NCBI RefSeq assembly: GCF_030253575.1
Contig: NC_080569.1
Span: 8,685,501-8,749,500 of the forward strand
DNA from: Rhododendron vialii
Lineage: Eukaryota > Streptophyta > Magnoliopsida > Ericales > Ericaceae
DNA: 64,000 bases
Direction: 5' to 3'
Shown here: positions 34,320-45,050 of the stretch, one piece after another
How positions within the stretch are numbered: the first letter of the stretch is position 1
Layout: each line of letters starts with the position of its first letter
The notes under the pieces: model-generated
Database searches by the model: none
Told to the model about the DNA's origin: nothing
What the model saw: the letters and a program-made list of their open reading frames with translations, nothing else
Translations under genes and position numbers: made by a program

Positions 34320-35240
34320 TTGTTTTTAAGCGAACATATAATGGGGTTAGTGTGTGTTATATGGAGCATTAAAGATTTAGATAGAAGATTTTAGAGAGAA
34401 TGGCAAGTGTATCAGAGGCGAACGGGATGATTTCGGGTGGATTTGGCTTTAAAAGTCAAATGATAACTTATTTTTTGTTTTTATTTAAAAAAATTCATTT
34501 TTTTTAGTTTTGTGTCAAACTTTTATAATTTATTTATTCGTTTTGACGAGAGGAATCGGAAAAATAAAATTTTTTGAATGAAACTCATATTTTTTTTTGA
34601 ATAAAGACAAAAATAATAAAAAATTATCAGTTTCGATCAAATTTTTTACTTTTTCGATTTCTCTTATCGAGACGAATCAATAAGTCACAAAATTTAACGC
34701 AAAATAAATAAATGCAAAAATAATTTAAATAAAAACAAAAAAATTGTACTACTAACTTTTCAATCCAAACCTATCCAAAATAAAAGAAGATCAAGAGGGT
34801 TGACCCGATTGCCATTAAAAAAAGAGAGGGTTGACTCGGTTAAAAAATGAGAGTTGACTCAGTGGAGAGTTCGTAAAAAAGAGAGATCGATGCGTTTATA
34901 TTATGGCTCAAAAAGAAAATTGAGACAGAAAAATTAAGGGAACAATTCAAGGGCAATTTTATAATTTGATTTGAAAAGCAAAACACATCAGTGGAATGAG
35001 AAATTTTGTACTGATACCAAAAGAAAAGGCTACCCTAAGCCTATCCTAAACAGATGCCACCGTGCTCTGTTTAGCATTTGCCATATATATATATATATAA
35101 CGGTCAATGAGAAGTTCCAGTTACAGAGAGTTGGGTCGCATTTGCCCGCGCTTCTTCATCTTTGACTTGACTGGATTCCAATTGGGTTTTTCAAAAAGAA
35201 AGAAAGAAAGGGGTTTGATAAGTACGTCGTATGGAACCAA
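34320..35240. other. AT-rich intergenic DNA with MITE-like core
   Basis: At about 34450-34760 a stretch with TTTTGACGAGAGGAATC and a rough inversion (GATTTCTCTTATCGAGACGAATC) resembles the interior of the MITE at 43935-44309. A short TA repeat lies at 35083-35099. No gene is recognised. Confidence 0.45.
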
Positions 35241-35503
35241 TTAGGGATGTCAAATTAACGGATTTGAACTAAATTGCATAAAAGATGTAAATGAATTGGG
35301 TCTCTAATGAAACATTGATCTATTTAAAATCCATTAATTAAGAGATCAATAATTCATACCCAATTCAACTCATTTATTTAAAATTAAACTCGATCCATCC
35401 ATTAACACAATTATATAAACATTAAAATTTAAAATGACTAAAATATCCATGTACATTGAAATGATCATATTACCTTTGTACATCTAAATGACTACTTTAG
35501 GGG

Positions 35504-36250
35504 TGCTCGCGGGGTCTGGGTTGGTTCTGATTTCTAGGAATTCGAGGACCGAACCGCTAGTCACGGTTTTACAAAAATGAAATCTGTGTCCAGACCAAAA
35601 GCCCTACGGTCCGATTTCAATTCGATCCGTGACTCGCGGATCGGTTACGGTTTTATTCACGAATTTTAGCAAAAATAAAGCTCAAGCACATATCCCACAA
35701 TAAAAGGGAAGAATGTTACATTAGAATTAAGTTTAACACCACCAGAAAGTACTTGTTACATAAACTACCAAAGGCTTACTTTAGAAATCAAATTTAAAAG
35801 AATCTAAAACACTAGTAGGATTGTATCATTATAATACATTATATAACATAAAAGAACTGGAAAAAAAACGAACTACTGAAACTCAACTAAGGTTACTCGT
35901 AATTTATACGAAAAAACTACGATTTACTCTTTATATTTTATGTTCATCTACACTATATCCCATTATTAAGATAAAATACTAAAATTGGTGGAAAAAAGTG
36001 TTAACATTACTAACAATTTATTATATAAATACACACACATATATATTATTTATATAAAATAAATATCTCACGGTCCGGTTCAGTTAATCCACGGTTTCGT
36101 AATGAAAATCCGTGGACTGAATCGCGAGTCACGATTTTCTAATTTTTCAATCCGTGTCTGGACCATTAATCCACAGACAAAATCCAAAAGGTACGGATCG
36201 GTTCAGTCCGGACTGATTTCACGGTTCACCGGATTTTTTAAACAGCCCTA
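35504..36250. mobile_element. Nested hAT-like MITE with diverged arms
   Basis: The tips TAGGGGTGCTCGCGG and TAGGGCTGTTTAAAA (inverted) and the mirrored ACGGTCCG / CGGTTCAG / TCGCGAGTCACG blocks in each arm show an old inverted-repeat element. It lies within the larger hAT-like element. No clear target duplication is found. Confidence 0.5.
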
Positions 36251-36414
36251 ATATCCATATACACTAAAATTACCATATTATCCCTACGAGCGGCCGAGAA
36301 CCATTTCATACAATATGTATCAATAATAATACTCAAAACGGCGTATAATACCAGTATAATACTACTAGAGTAATAATTGTTGTGGGCACTTGAATTCCAA
36401 AAATGCCCTTACCT

Positions 36415-36788
36415 CCGTCCGCTATGCCGCCACCGGCAGCAGCTGCTGGAACTCCGGGCTCGACAGAGTCCTCCTCTGTCTCTCCAAACCCTCCATTGTC
36501 ATTCTTCAGCGTCAATTGTGAGTTCGACTCCCTATACTCAATTGCTACTATATCCTGATTAGTTCTGAAAGATTTACAGTGAGGAAATTTGACAGTGGTA
36601 GCGAAAGTTCGAGAAGAGAGAGAGTAAAGGGATAATGACGACGACAAAGCGCTGAGGCCGGTGGAGATTCTCAGAGGAAGAAGCATCAGAGACGCCAGTG
36701 GAGGAATTGGACGAGGAACGGGATAGTCGATTATCCATCGCCAAACGCTGCCACCACAAATATATGAGTTGACCCAATTAAAATCCAA
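36415..36788 (-). pseudogene. Captured first exon of an unknown plant gene
   Basis: On the minus strand the frame contains a Ser/Leu-rich, acid-poor segment starting near MLLPLRISTGLSAL that looks like an organelle-targeting peptide. It continues with SNSQLTLKNDNGGFGETEED and a short AAAAGGGIADGG stretch. It then meets a good donor (GGAG|GTAAGG) near 36414. After that the frame runs into non-coding DNA until 36333. Only one exon is present and it lies inside a transposon, so I read it as captured host sequence. The parent gene is not recognised. Confidence 0.5.
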
Positions 36789-36904
36789 TTAAGTCTAATT
36801 AATAAATGAGTTAGATGGGTTGGACTCATTCTGGCCCAACTAATAAATAGTTTGGGTTAAATTTATTTTTTAGTGGATGAGTGTGAGTTTAATTTGTCAC
36901 CCCT

Positions 36905-38139
36905 AGAACCAACAGATCCAAGTCAGTAGATTAAGACTTTTACATCTCATTAGAAGAATAGAAGTTCAAATCCTTCTACCTGCAAGATATTCTTTTCTTA
37001 GAAGACTTTTTCTTTCTTTCTTTGATTCTATCCTATAATAACCTTATTTCTTGTATTAGGTAAATTGCTGGACTTAATTATCTTATAAACTTTCCCAATT
37101 AATATAATATCACGAATTTATACTTTGTACTTATTAACTTAAAAAAAGATTGTTTCTATCAATCTAAAAAAAGAGGACCTCGTATGGTATGATGGCGGTT
37201 GGTGAGGGAATGTGAACACGAGAGTAGCTGTTTGAAACTTTGAATCTAGGAGTAGTGTAGTACATAATAGAGAGAAGTAGTGAAAACGATATCTGGTGAA
37301 GGCTATGGTTTCAATTACTCCTTCCGTTCCAAATTTTTACCCTCTACAATTTTGCACATAAGTTTTAAGAACTTATATTTTTCAATGTATATTATTTAAA
37401 CAGAAAATTGGTGTAAAATCCAAAGATAGGGGTCCACTGGGCTTATATTTTTCAATGTATACCCTGGTGCTTCCTTTCTCTCCGGGAGAACTCTCTCTCT
37501 CCTCACTTTATCAGCGGAAAGTCTAGAGTGCATAGGTTCATGTACATACATCACGTACATACGTCGTCTTTTGGCCCATTTTGAGTCCCAAATTTGCTCC
37601 CAGAGTGGGCGGTGCCGGTAATGGTCTTTTTAAAAAATAAGCTTAATCCAGTATCGGTAAAAACGTTTACTAAACTTCTAACTTTGTTTTAAAATTCAAG
37701 CTTGAATTTTGGGACAAAGTTGGACGTTTTGTACACATCCTAATTGATACCGGATTAAGCTTATTTTTTGTAGGGTCTATAAACAAAATATTATAAACAA
37801 AAATGAGCGGCTTAAATCATTTTTGAGAAATTCAAAACGGACCTAAAAGGGGTATGTACTCACTGGTACAGATATGAAATCTGTACCAGTAGCACCTCTC
37901 CTTTATCAGTGGTTCCCAACTCCTTTAACGACTTCAACTGAGGTCACAAAAAATCTTCTGCAAACTCAGCTCCGGCAAACGACCGCCAAAGATCGCAAAA
38001 ACCTCAGCTCCGGCGGACACTATAATGGACCCTAGAATATTTTTTGAAACATAAATACTGGTTGAGAAACATAAAATGTACATACAAAAACCAATCATCC
38101 CCTTTCTACTAAGAAATGTCGAGCAAAATTGAAGAACTC
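36905..38139. other. Intergenic DNA with a fold-back MITE and the GRAS C 3' flank
   Basis: 37600-37870 is a palindromic MITE: AAAAATAAGCTTAATCCAGTATCGG and GATACCGGATTAAGCTTATTTT are mirrored around 37700. It is distantly like those at 4.0-4.8 kb. An ACTCCTTCCGTTCC string near 37318 is a possible lone Stowaway end. Homology to the A and B 3' flanks begins at about 38045. Confidence 0.6.
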
Positions 38140-40089
38140 CTAGGTAGGTTTCCAACAGGAGAGAGCATATAAGACTTTCCCCCTCCATCCCTCTAACAAC
38201 CAATTACTAGCCTCATCAACAAAAAAATCCTTATGGTAGCAGTTTTTCACCTTAGCTTTCACTGTCTTCATGATACCTTGGCTCAGGGGAAGTTGCCTGA
38301 ACCCGGCCCGCTGAGTCCGAATTTGCCACTGTTTGTATGTCTCTGGCCTTTGAACTCTCTCCAATCCTTCGAACGCGATGATACCCAGAATCTCATTCCC
38401 CCAAACTTCCCTCTCAAACAACATCCTCTCATCATTTTCGCGCGGCACATTGGCCTCAAACATGTCAAACAATGCAGAGTAGTGGAATAAAGCCTCGCGA
38501 AACCGGGAGATGAAAAATGGGGAATTATAAGCCGCATTGACTATCGAATGGATGAACATATCCGGATTAATCCCCCTGAATAAGCTCAGAACGGCATCGC
38601 GCGGACTGTGCTCCATAAGTGTGTCGTCGAGTAGGTACATCAGCTGAAACGAACAGTTGACAACAAGCACCTCACCTTTCTCAATTCCCAACTCCTCAAC
38701 ACTAACAGTTTCCCAATTTTGTTCAAACCCATTGTACTGGAAAGGAACACTAAACCTCTTGCAATAATTTGCTAACCGCCGTCCTGTTTCCTTCACCCTA
38801 GAACCGAGCCAGAAACCCGCTACGGGAAGGTCAATTCCTGTGATCCGAAGCTTAGGGGGGCCACCAGGCCTTGTCGAGAGTCGCTGAATAAGGGGAAGCC
38901 ATTGAAGCCCATACACAATACCAAAATGAATAATGTGAATAGCATCTGCTTTCTGAGCTAGGTCCATGATCGATTGGGCTGAAAAGAAATATGATGTTTC
39001 CATGAAGGGGAGCGACGAAAGGCAGAGCTTATGAGCTTTCAACACATCAGCATTCGACAAACTGATGCCGGAAACGTCGGAAAGGACTTTGTTTTGTAGG
39101 CTTCCAGTGCCCAACAAGCGTGCCTCGAGGCTGTTAGAAAAGTAATGTGCCAACCTTTGGGATCCATCGCCCGAAGGAGAAGAACGAGATCTTATCTGCT
39201 TCAATAGACTATTTGCTCTTCTGTGATCATTATTTGCCACAGATTCCATACATTGTATCAGGAGACTCCTCATATCTACTGCTTCCCTTTTGGTAGCCCC
39301 TTTTCTAGTGCAGGCCAACACGACATTAGACCCTTTTGCACTCTCATTTTGCTGTGATTCCATATTCTCCTCGTTTGCCTCGTTACCATCGTACGACATT
39401 GATACCTTGGCAAACATCTCACGCAAAACAGATTCGTGAGGACAGTCCGTGAAATGCTTGTTGCTTCTCATTTCATCTTCTAAATCACTCTCCTCTCGGT
39501 GAAGACTTTCCCTTCCCCTAACCAAACTCTCTTGGAAATCCCCTTCATCCTTTTCCACCACCTCCAAATTCCTTTCCTTCGATTTACGAAGCTGAAGGGT
39601 CAATCTGTTTTTCTCAACATCAAGAATTCCACCGTCTCCAATTGCTAAATCAGGCACAGTATCACAAAAGGTAGGAGGGAAGAATGATTTCGGATTGGTT
39701 TGGAAGTTACCGTTAAAAGAAGGATTATACTTGTGGAGATAGCTAATTTGGGCAGATTCGGCTGAGTTGTAAGCATTGATACTGCTGTTAGTGCAATTAC
39801 AAAAACTGTTAGTGATGCTATCATCTGAACTACTGCTTGTATCCTCATGGGGAAGATGTTGATTTGGAAAGGAAGGGTATTTCTGATTGAGTATTTCAGA
39901 TAAAGATTTCTCAGCAGCATCAAGAGTGGAGTCCTGGATCATGAAGGGCTTGTTTTCCGAATCATCGTCTTCCATTAAAACCTGGTTTATGTACCTTAGA
40001 ACAGAACTGCATAGCTCATTTTCTTGTGCAGAATCTGTGTCCATGCTCTCGGACAAATCCTTGACATTATAACTGAAGGGAAAGTCCAT
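38140..40089 (-). CDS. GRAS C: LISCL-subfamily GRAS transcription factor
   Basis: A single coding exon encodes 649 residues. Domain order is as in A and B: acidic N-terminal block, SDLEDE stretch, leucine-rich I from about 268, VHIID-equivalent IHIIHFGIVYGLQW at about 384, PFYRE (SPRDAVLSLFRGINPDMF, PFFISRFREALFHYS) and the SAW end WLLEGWRGKVLYALSCWKP. The VHIID Asp is His, as in A and B. The N-terminus (SMDTDSAQ) is closest to A. The central SLQNKVLSDVSGISLS and VVLACTRKG match B. The frame is open and the leader intron keeps GT-AG, so it is probably functional. Confidence 0.93.
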   Translation of the reverse strand: MDFPFSYNVKDLSESMDTDSAQENELCSSVLRYINQVLMEDDDSENKPFMIQDSTLDAAEKSLSEILNQKYPSFPNQHLPHEDTSSSSDDSITNSFCNCTNSSINAYNSAESAQISYLHKYNPSFNGNFQTNPKSFFPPTFCDTVPDLAIGDGGILDVEKNRLTLQLRKSKERNLEVVEKDEGDFQESLVRGRESLHREESDLEDEMRSNKHFTDCPHESVLREMFAKVSMSYDGNEANEENMESQQNESAKGSNVVLACTRKGATKREAVDMRSLLIQCMESVANNDHRRANSLLKQIRSRSSPSGDGSQRLAHYFSNSLEARLLGTGSLQNKVLSDVSGISLSNADVLKAHKLCLSSLPFMETSYFFSAQSIMDLAQKADAIHIIHFGIVYGLQWLPLIQRLSTRPGGPPKLRITGIDLPVAGFWLGSRVKETGRRLANYCKRFSVPFQYNGFEQNWETVSVEELGIEKGEVLVVNCSFQLMYLLDDTLMEHSPRDAVLSLFRGINPDMFIHSIVNAAYNSPFFISRFREALFHYSALFDMFEANVPRENDERMLFEREVWGNEILGIIAFEGLERVQRPETYKQWQIRTQRAGFRQLPLSQGIMKTVKAKVKNCYHKDFFVDEASNWLLEGWRGKVLYALSCWKPT

Positions 40090-40231
40090 AATATGATAAC
40101 CTAAAGAGTAAAGAGGTTTCGTTGAGTTGAAACTCTTCGGTAACAGTATGAACCAAATAAGCTAAAACAGACTTCTGCAAGCACCTTTGGAAGACAAACT
40201 TTGGATTAAAATCCAAATTCAAGATATCAAC

Positions 40232-40608
40232 CTGTAATAGAATAATTTGCAGGTTAATAACTGAATTTTGAAACTCCAGAATACGAAGCTTGACTAGATG
40301 AACGAACTATAAAAGAGGCTATAATATTCAACAAAAATTAGAGGAAGATTAGGCCTTATTAGTACAGTGAGTTAAGCAGCCCTAATCAACAGCAGACAAA
40401 CCGATAAAACCAAGGCAAGGATTGACAAAATTTCTCATTATCTAAGCACAGTCTGGGCCCAGAATATTTAAACAAAACTAACAAGATGCTCAAGATGAAA
40501 GGAGGAATCTAATTTGAAGAACCTCGAATACCAAGAACCTCGGCGTGGAACCGGTTTCCGAATTTCACCAAAAATCCAAGACAGGAGCAAGTAAAGAACA
40601 AATCATAC
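40232..40608 (-). other. 5' leader intron of GRAS C
   Basis: The minus-strand donor CTGAG|GTATGA (40609/40608) and acceptor TATTACAG (40232) are in the same place and spacing as in A. Confidence 0.65.
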
Positions 40609-41101
40609 CTCAGATACCACCAAAATCAAAATGCATCGTCCATCAAGGCCTCGGAAGCTTAAAGAAACGTGCCATTTCCGCTTTGATCTTCGACTTCAAA
40701 TATCCTTTCACATTCTGTTGAATGTGGTTTTGTGAGCTTGGAATTCAGAGGCAAGTGATTATGACAGCGACCCACATATTGACTTTGCTGTGAAATGTGT
40801 ATCAATCAATGATTACCACATACTATTAAAACTTTTTCCAACTTTTTGACACTCAGAACCCAACAAGAAGCTTCCCTTGAAACGAAGGGCACTGTAAAGA
40901 TGGCTGCTCTGTAGCATCAACAGGGCTATCTTTTTTTCAATTTCCGAAAGTTGGTGCACTTGAGAGACCAAGACCTTGTTCATTTTGAGGTCTCAGAATT
41001 TCTGGACACGATTTTCAACAAATCTTCTTTATCGATCTCTCTCTACTTACACTCTTGATAAACCTCCATCCAAACTCAAACTGAACAGACCATAGTTCAA
41101 C

Positions 41102-43856
41102 GGGTAGTTCTATGGTACACACCCCTTATTAGGGGGTGTATCGTACGCATCATAATTTTAAACCTTTGAATTTCAAAGTAAATAATCCGGACCACCCATT
41201 TATTAAATCAATTTATAAAATAAAAAAAGGGCTTAGCAGGTAACAGGTTGTTCTCTCCTCATTGACTTTCTCTCCCTCTCCCTCATGTATAAAATACTAC
41301 AAATTATATAACATGACCACAATTGTTATGACAACACAAAAAATTGACACTTTCTTACCACAATGTGTTGTACCAAAAGAAATCGATCAAAATATACTAG
41401 ATACAAGACCAAAATATATCGTAGCACAATCAATAATTATTATACCCAAGCAAGATACATGGCTAAAATATCACAAATTAAATATTGTATAACTTAACAT
41501 CCTAACAGTCCTGATCGATCATTTTAAAAATACACTCACTAACGACATTTAGACTGTACAGTCAATTTATAGTATTTGGTATGAAACCTAGTCTTCTGTT
41601 GTAGTTGAATGTAATGTAGCCATGCGACTGTGACACAATAATGACGATCAAATCCGTTGAATTTTTTATGTTTATTGATTAAGTCACCTACGTAAATTTT
41701 TGTCTCAATCAGGTTTAGAAAGCTCCATCATCGGCAGGCAAATTGAATAATAGAATGATATTTTTCATCCAATTAAGTGTCTAGCTATAAGCCATCAACT
41801 TCATTCTTGGTACGAATGACCTAATTAATATTATGTAAAAGACAGACGATTTTGATAAAATAAAATTAAAAAACGCCTTACGTGGGGCTCAGATGGTGCA
41901 TTATTATATTTTAATGTTGTATTGAAATTGAACGACGAGATTTGTTGAAGTATGAAACTTTAAGGACTAACTATGTAATTTATCCTAAAAAATAACAACA
42001 TTCTTTTAAAAAAAATAGGAACAAAGGGTGTAAGACTTAAACCCCAGATCTTTTAGATAAATGTTCAAATTCCAACACTTTATCACTATGGTACACAATT
42101 GAGAATTTGTAATTTTAAAGGCTATTAATTATATAATATTTTCTTGTATGTTGGGGCTTTATTTTCAGGCTAAAAATTTGAGAAGACAGAGACCTTAAAT
42201 GCCTCCGTCCTAGTGCTGGGCCTACACTTGTAGATCATATTATAGCCTATGTCATTGGTGTAAATCAATATGTCGACTATAATATTTTTTTTTGAAAAAA
42301 AGTACAATGACAATAAATTTACAAAATTATTTAGATATTACTTTCACGACCTAGTTCCAAGGATCACCATTAAATTTTGATTGGTATGCATAGGGTGAAT
42401 GTTTGACACCGATCCATGTGTCAAATATATAGTGTCAATTGTTAAATGCACCGCCCTGAATATTAATAAGATTGGGTATTAATATTATTAATTTCACTAA
42501 TTACAAAAAGGGGAGTAATTTTCACACTCTATTTTTTGGTATTCACACTTATTTTTTTGTACTCCATTTTAGTGTCGAAAATGTATGCATTTGAGACAGT
42601 AGGATAATTATTTTTTTAGCGACCTCTCATTTTCCACCAAGGAATTTTGATTTTTTGAATTAAATTTTGTAGAGAAAGAATTTGATTTAGACAATAGTTT
42701 GAGAGGAAATTGTAGTTGTATTCAAAAATTTGGATATAGTACTTACTTTTTGGTGAATTTCTTGGATGAAAATTTTGTGCGAGAACTTCATTTTTAGTTT
42801 AAATTATTGAGGTATTGTGTAGGGACAAATAAGAATTTGAAAAAATAGTATGGAGGGAATCGAAAATTAAGATAATATGGTGAAAATTTTAAAATTTTAA
42901 AAAAATAATGTGGTAGGAATTGAAAATAATTAGTGGTATTGTATTTTGCCAATTATAACTATCGTTTACTGAACATTCCGATTGAATTTTTTTTATACGA
43001 CATGTTGTTAGTATGAAAACACCAATTTATGGTGTTGTCATAACAAATTTGGTTATATTACTAAATTTGTGGTATGATATTTTGTTAATTATAACTATCG
43101 TTAATTGAACATTTTGATTGAATTTTTTTATACGACACGGTTTGGGTATAAAAACGTCAATTTATGGTGTTGTCATAACAAATTTGGTTATATTACTGAA
43201 TTTGTAGTATTTTAGACATGTGTTATTACGGAATATTTTAATTAATTTCCTTTGGTACGTTATATTGTGGTAAGAAAACGTCAATTTATGGTATTGTCAT
43301 AATAATTATGGTTTGTTATATAATTTGTGCTATTTAAATATGTTTTCTTTTGATACAACACATTGTGTTAAGAAAATGACAATTTTAGGTGTTGTCATAA
43401 TAATTGTGGTTATTTTATAAAATTTGTGGCATTTTACAAATATTTTTGGCTTGAGTATAACAATTGTTGATTCTAGTACGACATATTTTGATTTTGTTAC
43501 GGAATATCATACGAGTCAAAAAAAAATTGGTATGATTCATTGTGGTAAGATAATGCCAATTTATGGTATTGTTATAACATTTGTGGGTAACATTATTTAA
43601 TTTTTGATATTGTACGCATATATTTGGTTAGGGTACAAGTATTATGAATTTCGGTACGAATAATTATGGTTACATAATAACAATATTTTTTAATTATGGG
43701 TAACCTGCTAATGACCTATTCAACAGGTAAATTTTAATGTACAAGTCGTAACTAGAATCATAAATATGCATTAAAAAATCAAAAATCGGCATAATGAAAA
43801 TCACAAATTGTCATAATTTAGACATACGGTATACCCTGTGTACGATAGCTTCCTCC
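41102..43856. mobile_element. MULE-type non-autonomous element in the GRAS C promoter
   Basis: TAGTTCAAC flanks both sides (41093-41101 and 43857-43865), and copy B has one uninterrupted TAGTTCAAC at the matching place. This 9-bp duplication is typical of Mutator-like elements. The tips GGGTAGTTCTATGGTACACA and, inverted, GAGGAAGCTATCGTACACAG form short imperfect inverted repeats. The 2755-bp interior is AT-rich and has no transposase. It is built largely from a degenerate unit (next entry). Confidence 0.85.
41300..43720. repeat. Degenerate internal repeats of the promoter element
   Basis: A unit containing CAATTTATGGTGTTGTCATAA, ATAATTTGTGGTATT and TACGACA-CATTGTGGTAAGAAAA recurs about five times between 42940 and 43720, at 100-180 bp spacing. 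It occurs inverted at about 41310-41440 (TTATGACAACACAAAAAATTG). The two orientations near opposite ends could pair. Confidence 0.7.
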
Positions 43857-43934
43857 TAGTTCAACCTGTCAAACACAGAAAAGGACATCCGAAAAAGAAA
43901 ATGGGGTTCTGATTAATATTCCGTTTGTATCCTA

Positions 43935-44309
43935 AGGGATTGTTTGGCTAAAAAAGCTAAGTGGCTTATTTTTTTTATTTTTATTCAAATTTTTTTCGCA
44001 TTTATTAGTTTTTCGTCAATTTTTTGAAGATTATTGCTTCGTCGTGACGAGAGGAATCTAAAATGTTAAAAATTACGATAAAAACCTAACTTTTTTGAAT
44101 AAAGACAAAAAATAAGCCAATATGCCATTTTTTTCATTTTTATTCAAAAAAATTGGATTTCGATCATAATTTTTTACTTTTTAGATTCATTTCGTTATGA
44201 TGAAGCAATAATCTCCAAAAAAATTGAGGAAAAACTAATAAATGCGAAAAAAATTGAATAAGGACAAAAAAAATAAGCCACTTAACTTATTTAGCCGAAA
44301 AATCCCTCA
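43935..44309. mobile_element. MITE with about 40-bp inverted ends in the GRAS C promoter
   Basis: The left AGGGATTGTTTGGCTAAAA and AGCTAAGTGGCTTATTTT are mirrored at the right as AAAATAAGCCACTTAACTT and AGCCGAAAAATCCCT. The interior holds CGTGACGAGAGGAATC and its inversion. Unit A runs through this site without the insert (ATCCTTAATGGGTG). The target duplication is not clear. Confidence 0.75.
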
Positions 44310-44768
44310 GTGGGTGCAACATTAACAATAAGAGAATTTTCTGGGTTGTTCCAGATCAGGTCATACACCTCCATCTTTTTTTATCATGGGTCCTCGGTCA
44401 GTCTCAAAGTCTAATCTTCTATTGCTTTTTTAATTTTCCTTATTTTTGCAAGCCGGCTTATTTGACTTTGTTCATTCAAAGAAGACTTCAACGTTGGCTG
44501 CAGATGCTGTGAGTTTTGGCATACCCCGTCGGTAGCTTCCATGAGTATTTGCTTACGGCCCAAAAATTGTCTCAAATAGTTTGAAATTAAAAAATATATT
44601 CATTATCATCCTATTGTATTTATTTTTTAGCGGAAATGTTTTGAGAAATTGGATACACGGGCAAAATATTCCCGAAAATATAATTTCAAAACTAGATCGC
44701 AACCAGAAGGTTCTTGTTTAGAAAACTATAACAGAAAAAAGAAACGAGATCACTTTTAGTCTCACCTT
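44310..44768. other. Continuation of the duplicated unit between GRAS C and the small ORF
   Basis: The sequence matches 14150-14592 of unit A, including TTCTGGGTTGTTCCAGATCAGG. No gene is seen. Confidence 0.6.
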
Positions 44769-44966
44769 CTAGCATTTTATGAACCACGTAAAAAGGTTAA
44801 TAGTATTACTCTCGTTATTTTCGCCTCTTTTCTTTTGCTTCCCTAAAAGAACTACAGAGCGATTTGAACATCCAAACCTAACTAGAACAGCTGTGGCAAC
44901 AACAAAATGCTTGAAAACTATGAGAATGGCAATGGCGAGGAGCAGATATACGACAAGCTCCATCAC
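44769..44966 (-). CDS. Conserved small ORF, unknown (paralogue of 14593-14793)
   Basis: A 65-codon frame MMELVVYLLLAIAILIVF with the same hydrophobic start and basic GKQKKRGEN segment as the copy in unit A. The same acceptor (TGATTTCAG) stands just upstream on the minus strand. Homology between the units ends at about 45050. Conservation may simply reflect recent duplication. Confidence 0.25.
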   Translation of the reverse strand: MMELVVYLLLAIAILIVFKHFVVATAVLVRFGCSNRSVVLLGKQKKRGENNESNTINLFTWFIKC

Positions 44967-45050
44967 AAACTGAAATCAGTTCCCATCCACAAGAGTGCAT
45001 GAGAAGATTCAAATAAGAAACTAATGCTAGCTGAGAATGAAGTTAATGAG

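Larger units (their letters stand above)
35241..36904. mobile_element. hAT-like element carrying a host exon
   Basis: The ends read TTAGGGATGTCAAATTA and, inverted, AGGGGTGACAAATTAAA. The flanks GGAACCAA (35233-35240) and AGAACCAA (36905-36912) agree in seven of eight bases. This fits a hAT 8-bp target duplication, as do the AGGGGTGTCAAA-type tips. Subterminal blocks (ACCCAATTCAACTCATTTA and inversion) support it. No hAT transposase is seen. Inside are a smaller hAT-like MITE and a minus-strand coding exon. Confidence 0.65.

Noticed and set aside
42940-43720. CRISPR-like or satellite array
   Set aside because: Units are irregular (100-180 bp), partly inverted and confined to a transposon; this is plant nuclear DNA.
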